NCBI RefSeq assembly: GCF_020866925.1
Contig: NZ_JAJGAK010000001.1
Coordinates: 912,189-976,188, forward strand
Reading direction: 5' to 3'
Length of the DNA: 64,000 bases
Source of the DNA: Noviluteimonas lactosilytica
Lineage (GTDB): Bacteria; Pseudomonadota; Gammaproteobacteria; Xanthomonadales; Xanthomonadaceae
In this document: one piece after another, positions 36,154 to 47,013 of the stretch
Layout of the letters: each line of letters starts with the position of its first letter
Numbering within the stretch: position 1 is the first letter of the stretch
Program-made: the position numbers and the translations under genes
The notes under the pieces: generated by a model
Told to the model about the DNA's origin: nothing
Database searches by the model: none
What the model saw: the letters and a program-made list of their open reading frames with translations, nothing else

Positions 36154-39100
36154 GGCGCGGACCGCCCTGCTCGGCGACCAGTTCGAACACGTTGCGCAGC
36201 AATTCGTGCTCCTGGTACGGCTTGCCGAGGTAGCGCTCCACGCCGATGTCGAACGCGCGCTGGCGATGCTTATCGCCGGTACGCGAGGTGATCATGATGA
36301 TCGGCACGTTGCGCAGGCGCGGGTCGGCCTTCATCGCGGTCGCGAGTTCGTAACCGTCCATGCGCGGCATTTCGATGTCGAGCAGCATCAGGTCGGGCAC
36401 GCGCTCGTCCATGCGTTCGAGTGCGTCGACGCCGTCCTTCGCGGTGGCGACTTCGAAGTTGTGGCGTTCGAGCACGCGGCCGGTGACCTTGCGCATCGTG
36501 ACCGAGTCGTCGACCACCATGACCAGCGGCACGCGGCGCGATTCGACCTGCGGCGCCGGCGCGACATCGCGCGGCAACGCGGCCTGGCGGCGCACGAGCG
36601 GTGCGACGTCGAGGATCACGACCACCGAGCCGTCGCCCATGATCGTGGCGCCGAAGATGCCCGGCACCGAACCGACCTGCGGACCCACCGGCTTCACCAC
36701 GATTTCGCGGTTGCCGACGACCTGGTCGATGCTCACCGCCGCGCGCAGTTCACCCGAGCGGATGAGCAGCAGCGGCATCTGCAACTGGCCTTCGGCCTTC
36801 GCGGTCGCGTGGCCGAGCAGCGAACCCAGGTCGTGCAGGCCGTACTGCTCGCCGCCGTACGTGTACGACGCGTCGTCCTTGCCGAGCTGGTCGCGCGCGA
36901 TGCGGCCCACGCCGCGCACCGAGGCGATCGGCACCGCGTACGTGGTTTCGCCGATCTTGACGAACACCGCCTGCGTGACCGCGAGCGTCTGCGGCAGGCG
37001 CAGGGTGAACGTCGTGCCTTCGCCCTTCTTCGACTTGATGTCGAGCGCGCCGCCGAGCTGGCGGACTTCGCTCGCGACCACGTCCATGCCCACGCCGCGG
37101 CCGGCGAGGCGGCTGACGGTGTCGGCGGTGGAGAAGCCGGGTTCCATGATCAGCGCGTCGAGGTCGGCGTCGGCCAGCACCGCATCGCTGCGGATCAGGC
37201 CGCGTTCTTCGGCGCGCTTGCGGATCGCGGCGCGATTCAGGCCGTTGCCGTCGTCGCCGACTTCGAGCACGACTTCCGAACCTTCGCGGCGCACCGCGAT
37301 GCGGATCGTGCCTTCTTCGTTCTTCTTGTGCTTCTTGCGATCGGCCGGCGATTCGAGACCGTGCGCGACCGCGTTGCGCAGCATGTGTTCCAGCGGCGCG
37401 GTCATGCGCTCGAGCACGTTGCGGTCGAGTTCGCCCTGCGCGCCTTCGAGCTTGAGTTGCACCTGCTTGCCGGTTTCGCTCGCCGCCTGGCGAACGACGC
37501 GGCGCAGGCGCGGCACGAGCGCGTCGAACGGCACCATGCGCGTGCGCATGAGGCCTTCCTGCAGGTCCGAGCTCACGCGCGACTGCTGCAGCAGCAGCGT
37601 TTCGTAGTTGCGCGTCAGGTCTTCGAGCGAGCCCTGCAGCGAGGTCAGGTCGGCCGCGGATTCGGCGAGGCCGCGCGAGAGCTGCTGGAGGTTCGAGAAG
37701 CGGTCGAGTTCGAGCGGATCGAAACGTTCGTCCGCGACGTCCTCGCGCTGGTAGCGCGCGATGATCTGCGCTTCGGTTTCGATGTCGAGGCGGCGCAGCT
37801 GGTCGCGCAGTCGCGCGTTCGTCTGCTCCATTTCCGACATGGCGCCGCGGAACGCACCCAGCTGCTGTTCCAGGCGCGAGCGGTAGATCGCGACTTCGCC
37901 CGCGTAGTTGACGAGGCGGTCCAGCAGGTCGGCGCGGATGCGCACCTGTTCCTGCGGGGCGCGCACGCCGACGTCGTCGTCGTCGCCCATCGGCTGCGCA
38001 TCCATCGGCGCCGACAGCGGCTTGAGTTCCACCTTCGGCGCGGCGTGGACCTGGCGCGTTTCGAGCTCCGCGACGGGTTCGTACGTGCGGCCCTTCGCGC
38101 GCGCGTCGAACTGCGCGATCAGCTCTTCCGGCATCGCGATCGCGCGGCGTTCGCCGACGCGGGTGACCATCGCGTGCAGGCGGTCGAAACCGCGTTCGAG
38201 CAACGGGATGCCGTCGCGTCCGAGTTCGCTGCGGTGTTCGACCACCGCTTCGAGCAGCGATTCCATCGCGTGGCCGAGTTCGCCCACGGCCATGATGCCG
38301 GCCATGCGCGCACCGCCCTTGAGCGTGTGCAGGTCGCGCTGCAGGCCGACGAGGTGTTCGCGTTCGGCCGGGTTGTCGCGCAACTGCGCGAGCAGGCCGT
38401 CGGAATGGTCGAGCAGGTCCCCGCCTTCCTCGACGAAGATGTCGACGAGTTCGGGGTCGAGGTCGGTGAGGTCGAGCGCTTCGTCCGGATCGGCGGCGGT
38501 GGCGATCGCGTCGGCGAGCATCTGCGCGACGGCGGGTTCGTTTTCGACGGCGAGTTCGTCGGCTTCGACGACGGGTTCGGCTTCGACGACCGGTTCGACT
38601 TCGGGTTCCGGCGCCGCGTGCGCCTGCGCGGCTTCGGCCGCGAGGCGTTCGCGCGCCAGGCGCTCGGCTTCGTATTCGGCTTCGAGGCGCGCGTATTCGG
38701 CGGCTTCCTCGGCGGCGACGCGTTCGGCTTCGAGGCGTTCGGCTTCGAGGCGTTCGATCTCGGCGAGGTCGGCGGCGAGGCGTTCGGCTTCGATGCGTTC
38801 GGCTTCCGCCTGTTCGGCGGCGAGGCGTTCGGCTTCGGCCTGCTCCGCGGCGACGCGTTCGGCTTCCGCCTGCTCCGCTTCGAGGCGTTCGGCTTCGATG
38901 CGCTCGGCTTCCAGGCGTTCCGCCGCTTCCAGCGCCGAGCGCATGCGCTCGCCTTCCTGCGCAGCTTCTTCGATGCGGATCGCTTCGAGGCGTTCGGCTT
39001 CCACGCGCTCGGCTTCGAGCAGCGAGGCTTCGAGGCCGGCCTGCGCTTCGATCGCGGCGGCGTCGAATGCGTCGTCCACTTCCAGCGCGCTGGTGTCGAG

Positions 39101-42100
39101 CGCTTCGGTCGTGAGCAGCGTCGCTTCGTCGAGCGTCGGTTCGACCGGCGTCGCGAGTTCGATGGTCGGCTCGGACTCGCCGTCGAGCACGATGTCCTCG
39201 AGCACGATGTCCTCGAGCACGACGTCCTGAAGCACGACGTCCTGGAGCACGATCTCTTCGATGTCGCCGTCGTGTTCCTGCGCAGTGATCGGCAGGCCCG
39301 CGTCGACCGGGATCACGTCGGCGAGGTCGAGGAACGCGGACAGGTCGTCGCCCGCCATCGCCGGCGCTTCGAGATGCAGTCCTTCGACCTGCGGCGCTTC
39401 GACCTGTGGCGCTTCGACCTGCGATCCCTCGAAGTCCTGCAGCACCAGGCCGGTGTCGGTCGGTGCGGCGTCGGCGAGGTCGGTGAAGCCGGTGAGGTCC
39501 ACGGTGCCGGTGAGTTCGGCCGCGTCTTCCATTTCGACCGGTTCGGTCGAGAGGAACGGCGACTTCGCTTCCGGCAACGTGTCGCGCAATGCGGCGACTT
39601 CGCGCGCGAGCGCGTCGAACACCGGCACGCGCGGCGTGTCGGACTGCAACGCATCGACCGTGCGGCGGATCGCCTCGGCGGTCGCGGCGAGCGCGGCGAC
39701 GCCCGCTGCGGTCGGCAGCGCGTGCGCGGCGAGCATGCGGCGGATGTAGGTTTCGGCCGGGCCGGTGACGTTGGTGATGGCCGGGACTTCGGTCATCGCG
39801 AACGCGCCGTTCATCGTATGCACGGCGCGCAGGAGCGCGTCGTTGGCGGCGATCGGCTTCGCCTGCGACTGCGCGAGCCATGCGTCGATGGTGACCAGAT
39901 GGCCGCCGACTTCGGTGCCGAGGATTTCGAGCAGCACCGGGTCGACGGTGGCCGCGACCGTCGCTTCGTCGGTCGATTCGACGACGAGTTCGTCGGCGAC
40001 CGCGGGGATTTCGTCGATCGCCTCGATCGCGAACGCGCCGACATCCTGCGCGACGAGATCCGCGACGACCGGCGCCACGACTGGCGCGGCGGCGACATAC
40101 ATCGCTTCCTCGCCCGCGGCAACGCGATCGGCGATCGCTTCGATGCCGGCGAGGTCCGCGTTCAACGGCGCTTCGCCGCGCAGCGCGGCGTGCAGGTGCG
40201 GCAGCGTGTAGAACGCCTGGTCGACGAGACCGAGCACCGCCGGGGTCGGCGGACGCGTGCCGTCGAGCACGCGGTTGAGCATGTTCTCGACCTTCCAGCT
40301 GAACTCGCCGAGCGTCTTCGCACCGACGAGGCGGCCCGAACCCTTCAGCGTGTGGAAGACGCGGCGGATCGGACGCAGCTTCTCCATGTCCTCCGGCGCG
40401 GCGCGCCAGGCGGGGAGCATGGTTTCGAGGTGGCCGATCTCTTCTTCGAATTCTTCGAGGAAGACTTCGCGGATTTCGTCGTCGATGTCGTCGTTGGTCG
40501 CTTCGAAGCCGCCGGCGGCGCCGGTGGCGACGGGTGCGGGCGTCGCATGCACGACGGGCGCGGCGATCGGCGCGTGCGTTTCCGCCGACGGCGCGGGGAC
40601 CACCGGCGCGTCCTCGGTCGCTTCGATCTCGAGCGTCGGTTCGTCGGCGATCGACGGCGCATCGTCCGCGACGTCGGTCTTCGCCTGTTCGGCGGGCAGG
40701 GGCCAGTAACGCAGCGTTTCCAGGCTCTGGCGCGCGATGTCGAGGATGCTGTCGCGGTTCGGGCGCTGGTCGCGCAGGGCTTCGAGGTAGTACTCGATCG
40801 ACGCGAGCGCATCGGCGAGCGTGTCGAGTTGCTGGCCGTTCGGCACGCGCTTGCGGCCGAGCAGTTCGGTCTCGGTGAAACGGCGCACGCCGGTGAGGTA
40901 ATCGGCCGGCTGCGGGAGTTCGAGGATGCGCAACGCGCCGGACACTTCTTCCAGCAGGCGCGGCACGTCGGCCAGCTGCTGGTGGTCCCAGCTGGTTTCG
41001 ACGAAGGCGACGAACGCCTGGCGCGCGTCGCCGAAGTTGTTGATCGCTTCGCGCACGAGGATGTCGAGCACCTTGCGCGATTCGCCCGCGATGGTGTCGC
41101 CGTCTTCGCTTTCGGCGCGGCCGAGGCGCGCGACCTGGTCGTCAAGCGACGCATCGACGTAAAGCAAGGCACCTGCGATGTCGAGCAACGCGCCTTCGTC
41201 GGCCGGACGATTGCCCGCGACGATGTCGTGCATCGCATCGCGCTGCTGCAAGACGACGTTGCGCGCGACGCCCAGGCCCATCATGCCGAGCGTGTCGGCG
41301 ACGCGGCTCAGCGCTTCCACCTGCGGCTGCAGGTCGGACACGCCGGTCTGCTTGGTGCGCAGGTGCAGGTCGAGCGCGTCCTTCACGCGCAGCAGGTCTT
41401 CCTTGATCGCGGCGGCGACGGTGTCGAGCAGCGCGCGATTGCGGCCGCTGAGACTGCCGCGCGCATGCGCGAGTTCGGATTCGGTCGGCAGCTGCGCCGC
41501 GAGGTCGAACGTGTCGCGCAGCGCATCGAGCGCGTTGTGCGCCTGCTCGTTGTGGGCGACGTGGTACAGCAGCTGGCGGGTCGGTTCGGCGGTGGGTTCA
41601 CCGCGCGGCGCGGCAGCGAAGCCGTCGCCTTCGAACACGTGGCGCGCTTCGCGTTCGACGCCGGCGAACGCCTGGCGCAGCGCGCGCGTCGGCGGCAACG
41701 CACCGTCGCGCAATGCGGTCGCGACGGACGAGGCGACCCACAGCATGCGGCGCGTGGCTTCGTGGTCGGCGCTTTCGAGCAGACCGTCGATCGCCTTCGC
41801 GACGCCGGCGATGTTCGTCGGCGCACCGTCTTCCGGCCACGACGCGAGCGCATCGCGCAGCGCCGACAACTGCTGGCCGGCCATGAGCTGGCGGCTCTGG
41901 CGCGGCAGCGGCATCGGTGCGGGCAGGTCGGCGGGCAGCGGGCGGTCGAGGTTCGGCGCGAACAGCACGCTTTCGCTCAGGCCGGTCTCGCCGCGCGCGG
42001 CGCGCAGTTCGTTGAGCAGCGGCAGCAGGACGATGGGGATGTCCTTGTGCCCGCCCTGCAGACGCTCGAGATAATCGGGGAGCAGCACCACGCCGCGCAT

Positions 42101-42400
42101 CAGCGCCGCGCAGGCTTCATCGCGATCGGCGACCGCGCCCACCGCGCCCTGCGGCACGACGAGTGCGAGCGCGAGGCGCTCCATTTCCTCGGCGACCATC
42201 GCCGGGGCATACAGCTCCACCATCCGCAGCGTTCCGTGCACCTGGTGCAGGAAGCTCGCGCAGAAGCGCATGTAGTTGGTGTCGGACGGATCTTCGGCGA
42301 AGGCCTCGATGTCCCTGCGCGCCTGGCGCAGGGTCTCGTCGATCTCCGGCTTGATCCAGCCGAGCGTGGTGGTGTCGATGGCGTCGCGCAACGCGGTCAT
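36146..42400 (-). CDS. chpA: Hybrid chemosensory histidine kinase ChpA/PilL
   Basis: 2084 residues. Phosphotransfer-like segments carry H55 ([11 protein letters not shown]), H683 ([11 protein letters not shown]), H861 (HTMNGAFAM) and H1358 ([11 protein letters not shown]). Residues about 1125-1255 are an EAER-rich uninterrupted helix. Then come the CheA dimerisation domain ([20 protein letters not shown]), ATPase (N-box [10 protein letters not shown] near 1675, G-boxes VGDDGNGL and GRGVGMDVV), a CheW domain and a C-terminal receiver (VMVVDDS ... [13 protein letters not shown], Asp near 2007). In P. aeruginosa ChpA controls type IV pilus twitching and cAMP. Nearly all pieces of the family are present; the middle linker is unusually repetitive. 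Confidence 0.95.
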   Translation of the reverse strand: MTALRDAIDTTTLGWIKPEIDETLRQARRDIEAFAEDPSDTNYMRFCASFLHQVHGTLRMVELYAPAMVAEEMERLALALVVPQGAVGAVADRDEACAALMRGVVLLPDYLERLQGGHKDIPIVLLPLLNELRAARGETGLSESVLFAPNLDRPLPADLPAPMPLPRQSRQLMAGQQLSALRDALASWPEDGAPTNIAGVAKAIDGLLESADHEATRRMLWVASSVATALRDGALPPTRALRQAFAGVEREARHVFEGDGFAAAPRGEPTAEPTRQLLYHVAHNEQAHNALDALRDTFDLAAQLPTESELAHARGSLSGRNRALLDTVAAAIKEDLLRVKDALDLHLRTKQTGVSDLQPQVEALSRVADTLGMMGLGVARNVVLQQRDAMHDIVAGNRPADEGALLDIAGALLYVDASLDDQVARLGRAESEDGDTIAGESRKVLDILVREAINNFGDARQAFVAFVETSWDHQQLADVPRLLEEVSGALRILELPQPADYLTGVRRFTETELLGRKRVPNGQQLDTLADALASIEYYLEALRDQRPNRDSILDIARQSLETLRYWPLPAEQAKTDVADDAPSIADEPTLEIEATEDAPVVPAPSAETHAPIAAPVVHATPAPVATGAAGGFEATNDDIDDEIREVFLEEFEEEIGHLETMLPAWRAAPEDMEKLRPIRRVFHTLKGSGRLVGAKTLGEFSWKVENMLNRVLDGTRPPTPAVLGLVDQAFYTLPHLHAALRGEAPLNADLAGIEAIADRVAAGEEAMYVAAAPVVAPVVADLVAQDVGAFAIEAIDEIPAVADELVVESTDEATVAATVDPVLLEILGTEVGGHLVTIDAWLAQSQAKPIAANDALLRAVHTMNGAFAMTEVPAITNVTGPAETYIRRMLAAHALPTAAGVAALAATAEAIRRTVDALQSDTPRVPVFDALAREVAALRDTLPEAKSPFLSTEPVEMEDAAELTGTVDLTGFTDLADAAPTDTGLVLQDFEGSQVEAPQVEAPQVEGLHLEAPAMAGDDLSAFLDLADVIPVDAGLPITAQEHDGDIEEIVLQDVVLQDVVLEDIVLEDIVLDGESEPTIELATPVEPTLDEATLLTTEALDTSALEVDDAFDAAAIEAQAGLEASLLEAERVEAERLEAIRIEEAAQEGERMRSALEAAERLEAERIEAERLEAEQAEAERVAAEQAEAERLAAEQAEAERIEAERLAADLAEIERLEAERLEAERVAAEEAAEYARLEAEYEAERLARERLAAEAAQAHAAPEPEVEPVVEAEPVVEADELAVENEPAVAQMLADAIATAADPDEALDLTDLDPELVDIFVEEGGDLLDHSDGLLAQLRDNPAEREHLVGLQRDLHTLKGGARMAGIMAVGELGHAMESLLEAVVEHRSELGRDGIPLLERGFDRLHAMVTRVGERRAIAMPEELIAQFDARAKGRTYEPVAELETRQVHAAPKVELKPLSAPMDAQPMGDDDDVGVRAPQEQVRIRADLLDRLVNYAGEVAIYRSRLEQQLGAFRGAMSEMEQTNARLRDQLRRLDIETEAQIIARYQREDVADERFDPLELDRFSNLQQLSRGLAESAADLTSLQGSLEDLTRNYETLLLQQSRVSSDLQEGLMRTRMVPFDALVPRLRRVVRQAASETGKQVQLKLEGAQGELDRNVLERMTAPLEHMLRNAVAHGLESPADRKKHKKNEEGTIRIAVRREGSEVVLEVGDDGNGLNRAAIRKRAEERGLIRSDAVLADADLDALIMEPGFSTADTVSRLAGRGVGMDVVASEVRQLGGALDIKSKKGEGTTFTLRLPQTLAVTQAVFVKIGETTYAVPIASVRGVGRIARDQLGKDDASYTYGGEQYGLHDLGSLLGHATAKAEGQLQMPLLLIRSGELRAAVSIDQVVGNREIVVKPVGPQVGSVPGIFGATIMGDGSVVVILDVAPLVRRQAALPRDVAPAPQVESRRVPLVMVVDDSVTMRKVTGRVLERHNFEVATAKDGVDALERMDERVPDLMLLDIEMPRMDGYELATAMKADPRLRNVPIIMITSRTGDKHRQRAFDIGVERYLGKPYQEHELLRNVFELVAEQGGPRHG
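38640..39030 (-). repeat. EAER-coding tandem repeat within chpA
   Basis: About 390 bp built from short variants of units such as GCGTTCGGCTTC and GAGGCGTTCGGC. On the minus strand they encode repeated ERLEAE, AEAERL and AEQAEAER, giving a charged single helix of about 130 residues. The pattern has no indel that breaks the frame. Confidence 0.8.
39185..39262 (-). repeat. 15-bp tandem repeat within chpA coding VLxDI
   Basis: Five near-identical 15-bp units (GAGCACGATGTCCTC and variants) encode [20 protein letters not shown] on the minus strand. Another small array coding [10 protein letters not shown] lies at about 39385-39425. Both are in phase, so copy-number changes would alter linker length without breaking the gene. 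Confidence 0.75.
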
Positions 42401-42427
42401 GCCGAAATATCCCTGACTGCCGGCGCT

Positions 42428-44434
42428 TTAAGCCGGCAGCTTGAAGTCCGCGACCGAACGACGCAGGTCGGCTGCGAGCTGGGCCAGGTTGCCGATCGAC
42501 TCGGCCGTCTGGCTCGCGCCCTGCGAGGTCTGCGAGGTGATCTGCTGGATGGTGTTCATCGTGGCGGTGATGTTCGACGCGGCGCTGGACTGCTGCTGCG
42601 CGGCGGTCGAGATGCCCTGAATGAGGTTCGACAGGTCGGACGACACCTTTTCGATCTCGCCCAGCGCCGTACCCGCGTCTTCCGCGAGGCGCGCACCGGC
42701 GACCACTTCCGAGGTCGTCTGTTCCATCGAGCTCACCGCTTCGTTGGTGTCGGACTGAATCGTCTGGACCAGCGTTTCGATTCGCTTCGTCGCGTTGGAC
42801 GCGCGTTCCGCGAGTCGCTGCACTTCGTCCGCGACGACCGCGAAGCCGCGGCCCGCTTCACCCGCCGACGCTGCCTGGATGGCCGCGTTCAGCGCGAGGA
42901 TGTTCGTCTGTTCCGAGATGTCGTTGATCAGTTCGACGATCGAGCCGATTTCCTGCGACGACTCGCCGAGGCGCTTGATTCGCTTCGAGGTTTCCTGGAT
43001 CTGGTCGCGAATCGAGTCCATGCCCGCGATCGTCTGGCGCACGACGCCGGCGCCCTTCGTCGCGATCTGCACGGAGCGCTGCGCCACGTCCGCCGATTCG
43101 GCCGAGTTGCGCGACACCTGGTTAATCGACGCCGCGATTTCGGTGATCTTGTCGGACGCCGAGTTGATCTCCTGCGCCTGGTGTTCCGCGGCTTCGGCGA
43201 GGTGCATGGCGGTCGCCTGCGTTTCCTGCGCGCTCGACGCCACCTGCACCGACGTGTCGTTGATCGTCGCCACGAGGCTGCGCAGCTGCTCGACCGCGAA
43301 GTTGATCGAGTCCGCGATCGCGCCGGTCATGTCTTCCGTGACCGTCGCCTTCACCGTCAGGTCGCCTTCTGCGAGCGAGCCCATTTCGTCGAGGAGGCGC
43401 ATGATCGCCTCCTGGTTGCGGTCGTTGAGTTCCTTGGTGGTTTCGAAGCGCTTCTGCTGCGCGCGATACAAGGAGAACAACAGGCCGCCGAGCGAGACGA
43501 TCAGCATCACGCCCGCCGCTGCCGACACGAGCGGATGGCCGAGCGGATTGGTGCTCTTGACCGAACCGAACGCGGTCAGCGCGTCGAAGAGGCTCTTGCT
43601 GTCGTCGAGCAGCGCGTCCGAACCGGTCGTGATCGACGCCGCCGCCGACTGCGCGGCGAACAGGCTGTTCGAACCGGCGAGGATCGCGTCGAGGTCCTTC
43701 TTCATTTCCAGCCAGAGCACGTTGGCCTGGTTGAGCGCGGAGACGGACGCTGCGTTGGTGAGCTTCTGCACGTTGGCCGAACCGCCGTCGCGCAGGCCCT
43801 TCAGCACGTTTTCGAACACGTCGGTATCGCGCTTGAGCGCGTCGCCCGCGAGGCTCGCGGTCGCGCCGCCGGCGCGGATCTGCGTGACGCGCTGGGCCAT
43901 GGTCGATGCGAGCACCACCTGGCGCAGGGCGATGTAGACCTGCGAGGACGGTGCGCCCGCCGCCGACATCGCGCGCACGACTTCGTCGAGCTGCGCCTGC
44001 AGCTGCGGGACGCGGGCGGTGAACTTGTCGGCGTGGCCGGCGAATTCGGTCACCGTCTTTTCGGCGCCGACCACCTGCTCCGCGCTGCGACCCAGCGGGC
44101 CCCACGTTTCGGCGACCGTTTCGATCGGACCGGCGACGCCGGCCTGGTTGCCGTAGCTGTCGCGCAGGCGGGCGACGTTCTGTTCGATCTCGGTCTTCGT
44201 GGCCTTGAACGAGGTGAATGCCTCGGCCTTGCCCGACACCGCTTCACGACCCTGGACCGCGAGCTGCTGCGAGAGCACCTGCAGGCTCGCCGCGTTGGCG
44301 TTGGCGCCCGAGAGCTTGCTGCCGCGGTATGTCGCGATACCCGTGTTCGCCGCGAGCGCCACAAGGGAGACGATCAACAAACCGATCCACGCCGTGGTTC
44401 CGACGCTGCGGCCCTTTTCCATCATCGTGCTCAT
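42428..44434 (-). CDS. pilJ: Methyl-accepting chemotaxis protein PilJ
   Basis: 668 residues. Two membrane segments (residues about 14-36 and 300-323) enclose a periplasmic sensor region. A cytoplasmic HAMP-like stretch and the MCP signalling hairpin follow, with the tip [20 protein letters not shown] and [20 protein letters not shown]. PilJ senses surface contact, including interaction with pilin, and drives ChpA. It sits between pilI and chpA, 27 nt before the latter. Confidence 0.95.
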   Translation of the reverse strand: MSTMMEKGRSVGTTAWIGLLIVSLVALAANTGIATYRGSKLSGANANAASLQVLSQQLAVQGREAVSGKAEAFTSFKATKTEIEQNVARLRDSYGNQAGVAGPIETVAETWGPLGRSAEQVVGAEKTVTEFAGHADKFTARVPQLQAQLDEVVRAMSAAGAPSSQVYIALRQVVLASTMAQRVTQIRAGGATASLAGDALKRDTDVFENVLKGLRDGGSANVQKLTNAASVSALNQANVLWLEMKKDLDAILAGSNSLFAAQSAAASITTGSDALLDDSKSLFDALTAFGSVKSTNPLGHPLVSAAAGVMLIVSLGGLLFSLYRAQQKRFETTKELNDRNQEAIMRLLDEMGSLAEGDLTVKATVTEDMTGAIADSINFAVEQLRSLVATINDTSVQVASSAQETQATAMHLAEAAEHQAQEINSASDKITEIAASINQVSRNSAESADVAQRSVQIATKGAGVVRQTIAGMDSIRDQIQETSKRIKRLGESSQEIGSIVELINDISEQTNILALNAAIQAASAGEAGRGFAVVADEVQRLAERASNATKRIETLVQTIQSDTNEAVSSMEQTTSEVVAGARLAEDAGTALGEIEKVSSDLSNLIQGISTAAQQQSSAASNITATMNTIQQITSQTSQGASQTAESIGNLAQLAADLRRSVADFKLPA

Positions 44435-44464
44435 ATCGAACCTCTGTGCTCTTGCGGTGCGGCC

Positions 44465-45025
44465 TTAGGCCGCGGCTTGTCGGAATTCGGGAGTGCGGGC
44501 CAGCAGCGCCAGGCTGAAGACGCCCCACGGGTGGTCGCCCAGGCGGTAGGCCCGGTCGATGAAATGCGAGTAGCGGCCTTCGTTGATGCCGGCCGTGTCG
44601 ATCTTCTGTTCCTCGACGAAGGAACGCTGGCCGTACAGCTCGTCGATCGTCACCGCGACGTCGCCGCCGGCCTGGCGCACGATCAGCACGCGCTGGCCTT
44701 CGTGCAGCACGGTGCGTTCGCCTTCGAGGAACTGCTTGAGGTCGACGATCGGCAGCAGGTTGCCGCGGATGTTGGCGACGCCGAGCATCCACGGCTGCGC
44801 GCCCGGCACCGGCGTGACCGGCGGCAGCGGCAGGATTTCGACGACTTCGTCGAAGCCCGAGGCGAGGCGGTGCGAACCGATGCGGTAGCCGACGCCGCGC
44901 CACAGGCCCGGCGCGTCCAGCTGTTCGGGAAGACCCGCGACGTGCGCGAGGCTGCGGCGCTCGTAGTCCGCAATGACCTCGTACGGCGACGGGCGCAGTT
45001 GCGACGGAGCGGTCATGACAGCCAT
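44465..45025 (-). CDS. pilI: CheW-like adaptor PilI
   Basis: 186 residues with a full CheW domain: GVGYRIGSHRLASGFDEVVE, WMLGVANIRGNLLPIVDLKQ and VAVTIDELYGQ. PilI couples PilJ to ChpA. It begins 3 nt after pilH. Two ATGs are possible at 45025 and 45016; I use the first. It is one codon block upstream of pilJ in the same operon. Confidence 0.93.
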   Translation of the reverse strand: MAVMTAPSQLRPSPYEVIADYERRSLAHVAGLPEQLDAPGLWRGVGYRIGSHRLASGFDEVVEILPLPPVTPVPGAQPWMLGVANIRGNLLPIVDLKQFLEGERTVLHEGQRVLIVRQAGGDVAVTIDELYGQRSFVEEQKIDTAGINEGRYSHFIDRAYRLGDHPWGVFSLALLARTPEFRQAAA

Positions 45026-45028
45026 GGC

Positions 45029-45394
45029 CTACGCACCCAGGAGTTCGTTGATCCGGGCGATCAGGCTCGGTTCGTGGGGCGGCTTGACGATGTAGTCCTT
45101 CGCGCCTTGCCGCAGGCCCCAGGCCTTGTCGGTTTCCATGCCCTTCGTGCTCACGATCAGCACGGGGATCGCGCTGGTCGCCGCGTCTTTCGACAACGCG
45201 CGCGTGGCCTGGAACCCGTTCATGCCGGGCAGGATGACGTCCATCAGGACGAGGTCCGGCAGCTCGCGCTTGCAGACGGCGATGCCGTCTTCGGCGCTGG
45301 CGGACGCGAGGACCTGGTGGCCGTTGCGTTCGAGCAGCTGGGTGAGCACCGCCGTATCGGTCGGCGAGTCCTCGATCAGAAGAATTCTTGCCAT
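45029..45394 (-). CDS. pilH: Response regulator PilH
   Basis: 121-residue stand-alone receiver (CheY type). Acidic pocket in LLIEDSPTD, phospho-acceptor Asp52 in LVLMDVILPGMNGF, switch Thr/Ser in LIVSTKG, and Lys in YIVKPP. In P. aeruginosa PilH opposes or terminates signalling by PilG. Second gene of the operon. Confidence 0.94.
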   Translation of the reverse strand: MARILLIEDSPTDTAVLTQLLERNGHQVLASASAEDGIAVCKRELPDLVLMDVILPGMNGFQATRALSKDAATSAIPVLIVSTKGMETDKAWGLRQGAKDYIVKPPHEPSLIARINELLGA

Positions 45395-45414
45395 GTTGCG
45401 CCTTACCCCCCGGC

Positions 45415-45813
45415 TCAGGCGTGGTTGACGTGTTTGCGGATTGCGTCCAGCAGTTCTTCGCGAGTGAACGGCTTGGTCAGATATTGCTCGGAACCGACGA
45501 TGCGGCCCCGCGCCTTGTCGAACAGGCCGTCCTTCGAGGACAGCATGATCACGGGCGTCGACTTGAACATCTGGTTGTTCTTGATCAACGCGCACGTCTG
45601 ATACCCGTCGAGCCTGGGCATCATGATGTCGACGAAGATGATTTGCGGCTGGTTGTCGGCGATCTTGGCGAGCGCCTCGAAACCATCCGTCGCCGTGACG
45701 ACCTCGGCACCCTCGCGCTTCAACAGCGTCTCGGCGGTGCGTCTGATCGTCTTCGAGTCGTCGATGACCATCACCCTCAGGCCACTGAGGCTGGTCGTCG
45801 CGTCTTCCTGCAT
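45415..45813 (-). CDS. pilG: Response regulator PilG
   Basis: 132 residues, receiver only. MVIDDSKTIRRTAETLLKRE, phospho-acceptor Asp62 in IIFVDIMMPRLDGYQT, VIMLSSKDG and YLTKPFTREELL are typical of PilG, which stimulates pilus extension. I choose ATG 45813 with AAGGGG before it; an upstream in-frame start at 45837 would add eight residues. First gene of the pil-chp operon; the promoter is at 45875-45903. Confidence 0.95.
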   Translation of the reverse strand: MQEDATTSLSGLRVMVIDDSKTIRRTAETLLKREGAEVVTATDGFEALAKIADNQPQIIFVDIMMPRLDGYQTCALIKNNQMFKSTPVIMLSSKDGLFDKARGRIVGSEQYLTKPFTREELLDAIRKHVNHA

Positions 45814-45874
45814 CACGGGATCCCCTTCGAATCGCACGTCGCTCCCCTATTCCCCGGCGCCGCTGCGGACAATC

Positions 45875-45903
45875 TATATCCCAGCCCGGAGAATTGCTGT
45901 CAA
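45875..45903 (-). promoter_or_regulatory. Sigma-70-like promoter of the pilG-chpC operon
   Basis: On the minus strand TTGACA (45903-45898) is a consensus -35 box. Seventeen bases on lies GATATA (45880-45875), overlapping TATAGA. It lies 61 nt upstream of the pilG ATG, in the divergent gap to gshB. Confidence 0.6.
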
Positions 45904-46020
45904 GCGGAAATTCAGGCGGTTTTCGGTAGCCAACGCATTCACGCGCGGGGCGGCGGTTCGAGCGGGCCGGGGCGACGGTGCTGCTAACATCCGGCGCCAT
46001 TGCCGCCAGCGAAGCCGCCC

Positions 46021-46983
46021 ATGCTCGATGTCGTCGTGGTGATGGACCCGATCGGGTCGATCAAGATCGCCAAGGATTCCACGTTCGCGATGCTGCTCGA
46101 AGCGCAGCGACGCGGGCATACGCTGTGGTACGTCGTGCCCGGTGGACTGTGGGTGCGCGATGGACGCGCGGGTGCGACGGTGCAACCGCTCGCGGTGAAG
46201 GACACCTACGGCGATCACTTCAAACTGGGCGATGCGTCACAGATCCTGCTCGGCCCGGGTCATGTCGTGTTGATGCGCAAGGACCCGCCGGTCGACACCG
46301 ACTATCTCAACGACACGCAGGTCGCGGGCCTCGCACAGAATGCCGGCGCCTTGATCGTCAACGATCCGCAGGGCCTGCGCGACCTCAACGAGAAGCTCGG
46401 CTCGCTCGAATTCCCGCAGTGCTGCCCGCCCTCGCTCGTCTCCCGCGACGCCGCGGCGCTCAAGGCCTTCGTCGCCGAACAGGGCCAGGTCGTGGTCAAG
46501 CCGCTCGACGGCATGGGCGGACGTTCGATCTTCCGCGTCGCCGCCGGCGAGGCGAACGTCAACGTCATCCTCGAGACCATCACCGCGAACGGCCGCCACT
46601 TCGCCGTCGCGCAGAAGTACCTGCCGGAGATCAGCGAGGGCGACAAACGCATCCTGCTGGTCGACGGCGAGCCGATCGACTATTGCCTCGCGCGCATTCC
46701 GCAGGGCGACGAATTCCGCGGCAACCTCGCCGCCGGCGGCCGCGGCGAAGGCCGGCCGCTGAGCGACCGCGACCGCTGGATCGCCGCGCAGGTCGGTCCC
46801 GAGATGCGCCGCCGCGGCATGGTCTTCGTCGGCCTCGACGTGATCGGCGACTGGCTGACCGAGGTGAATGTCACCAGCCCGACTTGCATCCGCGAACTCG
46901 ACGCACAGTTCGGGCTCAACATCGCCGGTACATTGCTCGACGCGATCGAACGCCGCGCCGCCGTGGCGTTCGCCAAGCGCTGA
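46021..46983 (+). CDS. gshB: Glutathione synthetase
   Basis: 320 residues, ATP-grasp fold: MLDVVVVMDPIGSIKIAKDS, VVVKPLDGMGGRSIFRV, RILLVDGEPIDYCLARIP and EVNVTSPTCIRE are GshB signatures. It joins gamma-glutamylcysteine and glycine to make glutathione. I use ATG 46021; the frame extends seven codons further (MPPAKPP). The pilG-gshB-tonB arrangement is typical of pseudomonads and xanthomonads. Confidence 0.97.
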   Translation: MLDVVVVMDPIGSIKIAKDSTFAMLLEAQRRGHTLWYVVPGGLWVRDGRAGATVQPLAVKDTYGDHFKLGDASQILLGPGHVVLMRKDPPVDTDYLNDTQVAGLAQNAGALIVNDPQGLRDLNEKLGSLEFPQCCPPSLVSRDAAALKAFVAEQGQVVVKPLDGMGGRSIFRVAAGEANVNVILETITANGRHFAVAQKYLPEISEGDKRILLVDGEPIDYCLARIPQGDEFRGNLAAGGRGEGRPLSDRDRWIAAQVGPEMRRRGMVFVGLDVIGDWLTEVNVTSPTCIRELDAQFGLNIAGTLLDAIERRAAVAFAKR

Positions 46984-47013
46984 ACCCGCAACGAGCCCAC
47001 CGCACTTAGCCGA

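Noticed and set aside
34883-45601. A plus-strand open frame of 3572 codons antisense to the whole pil-chp cluster
   Set aside because: It is a shadow of high-GC coding sequence on the other strand: composition is His/Arg-rich and follows the codon bias of chpA, pilJ and pilI, with no domain recognised.
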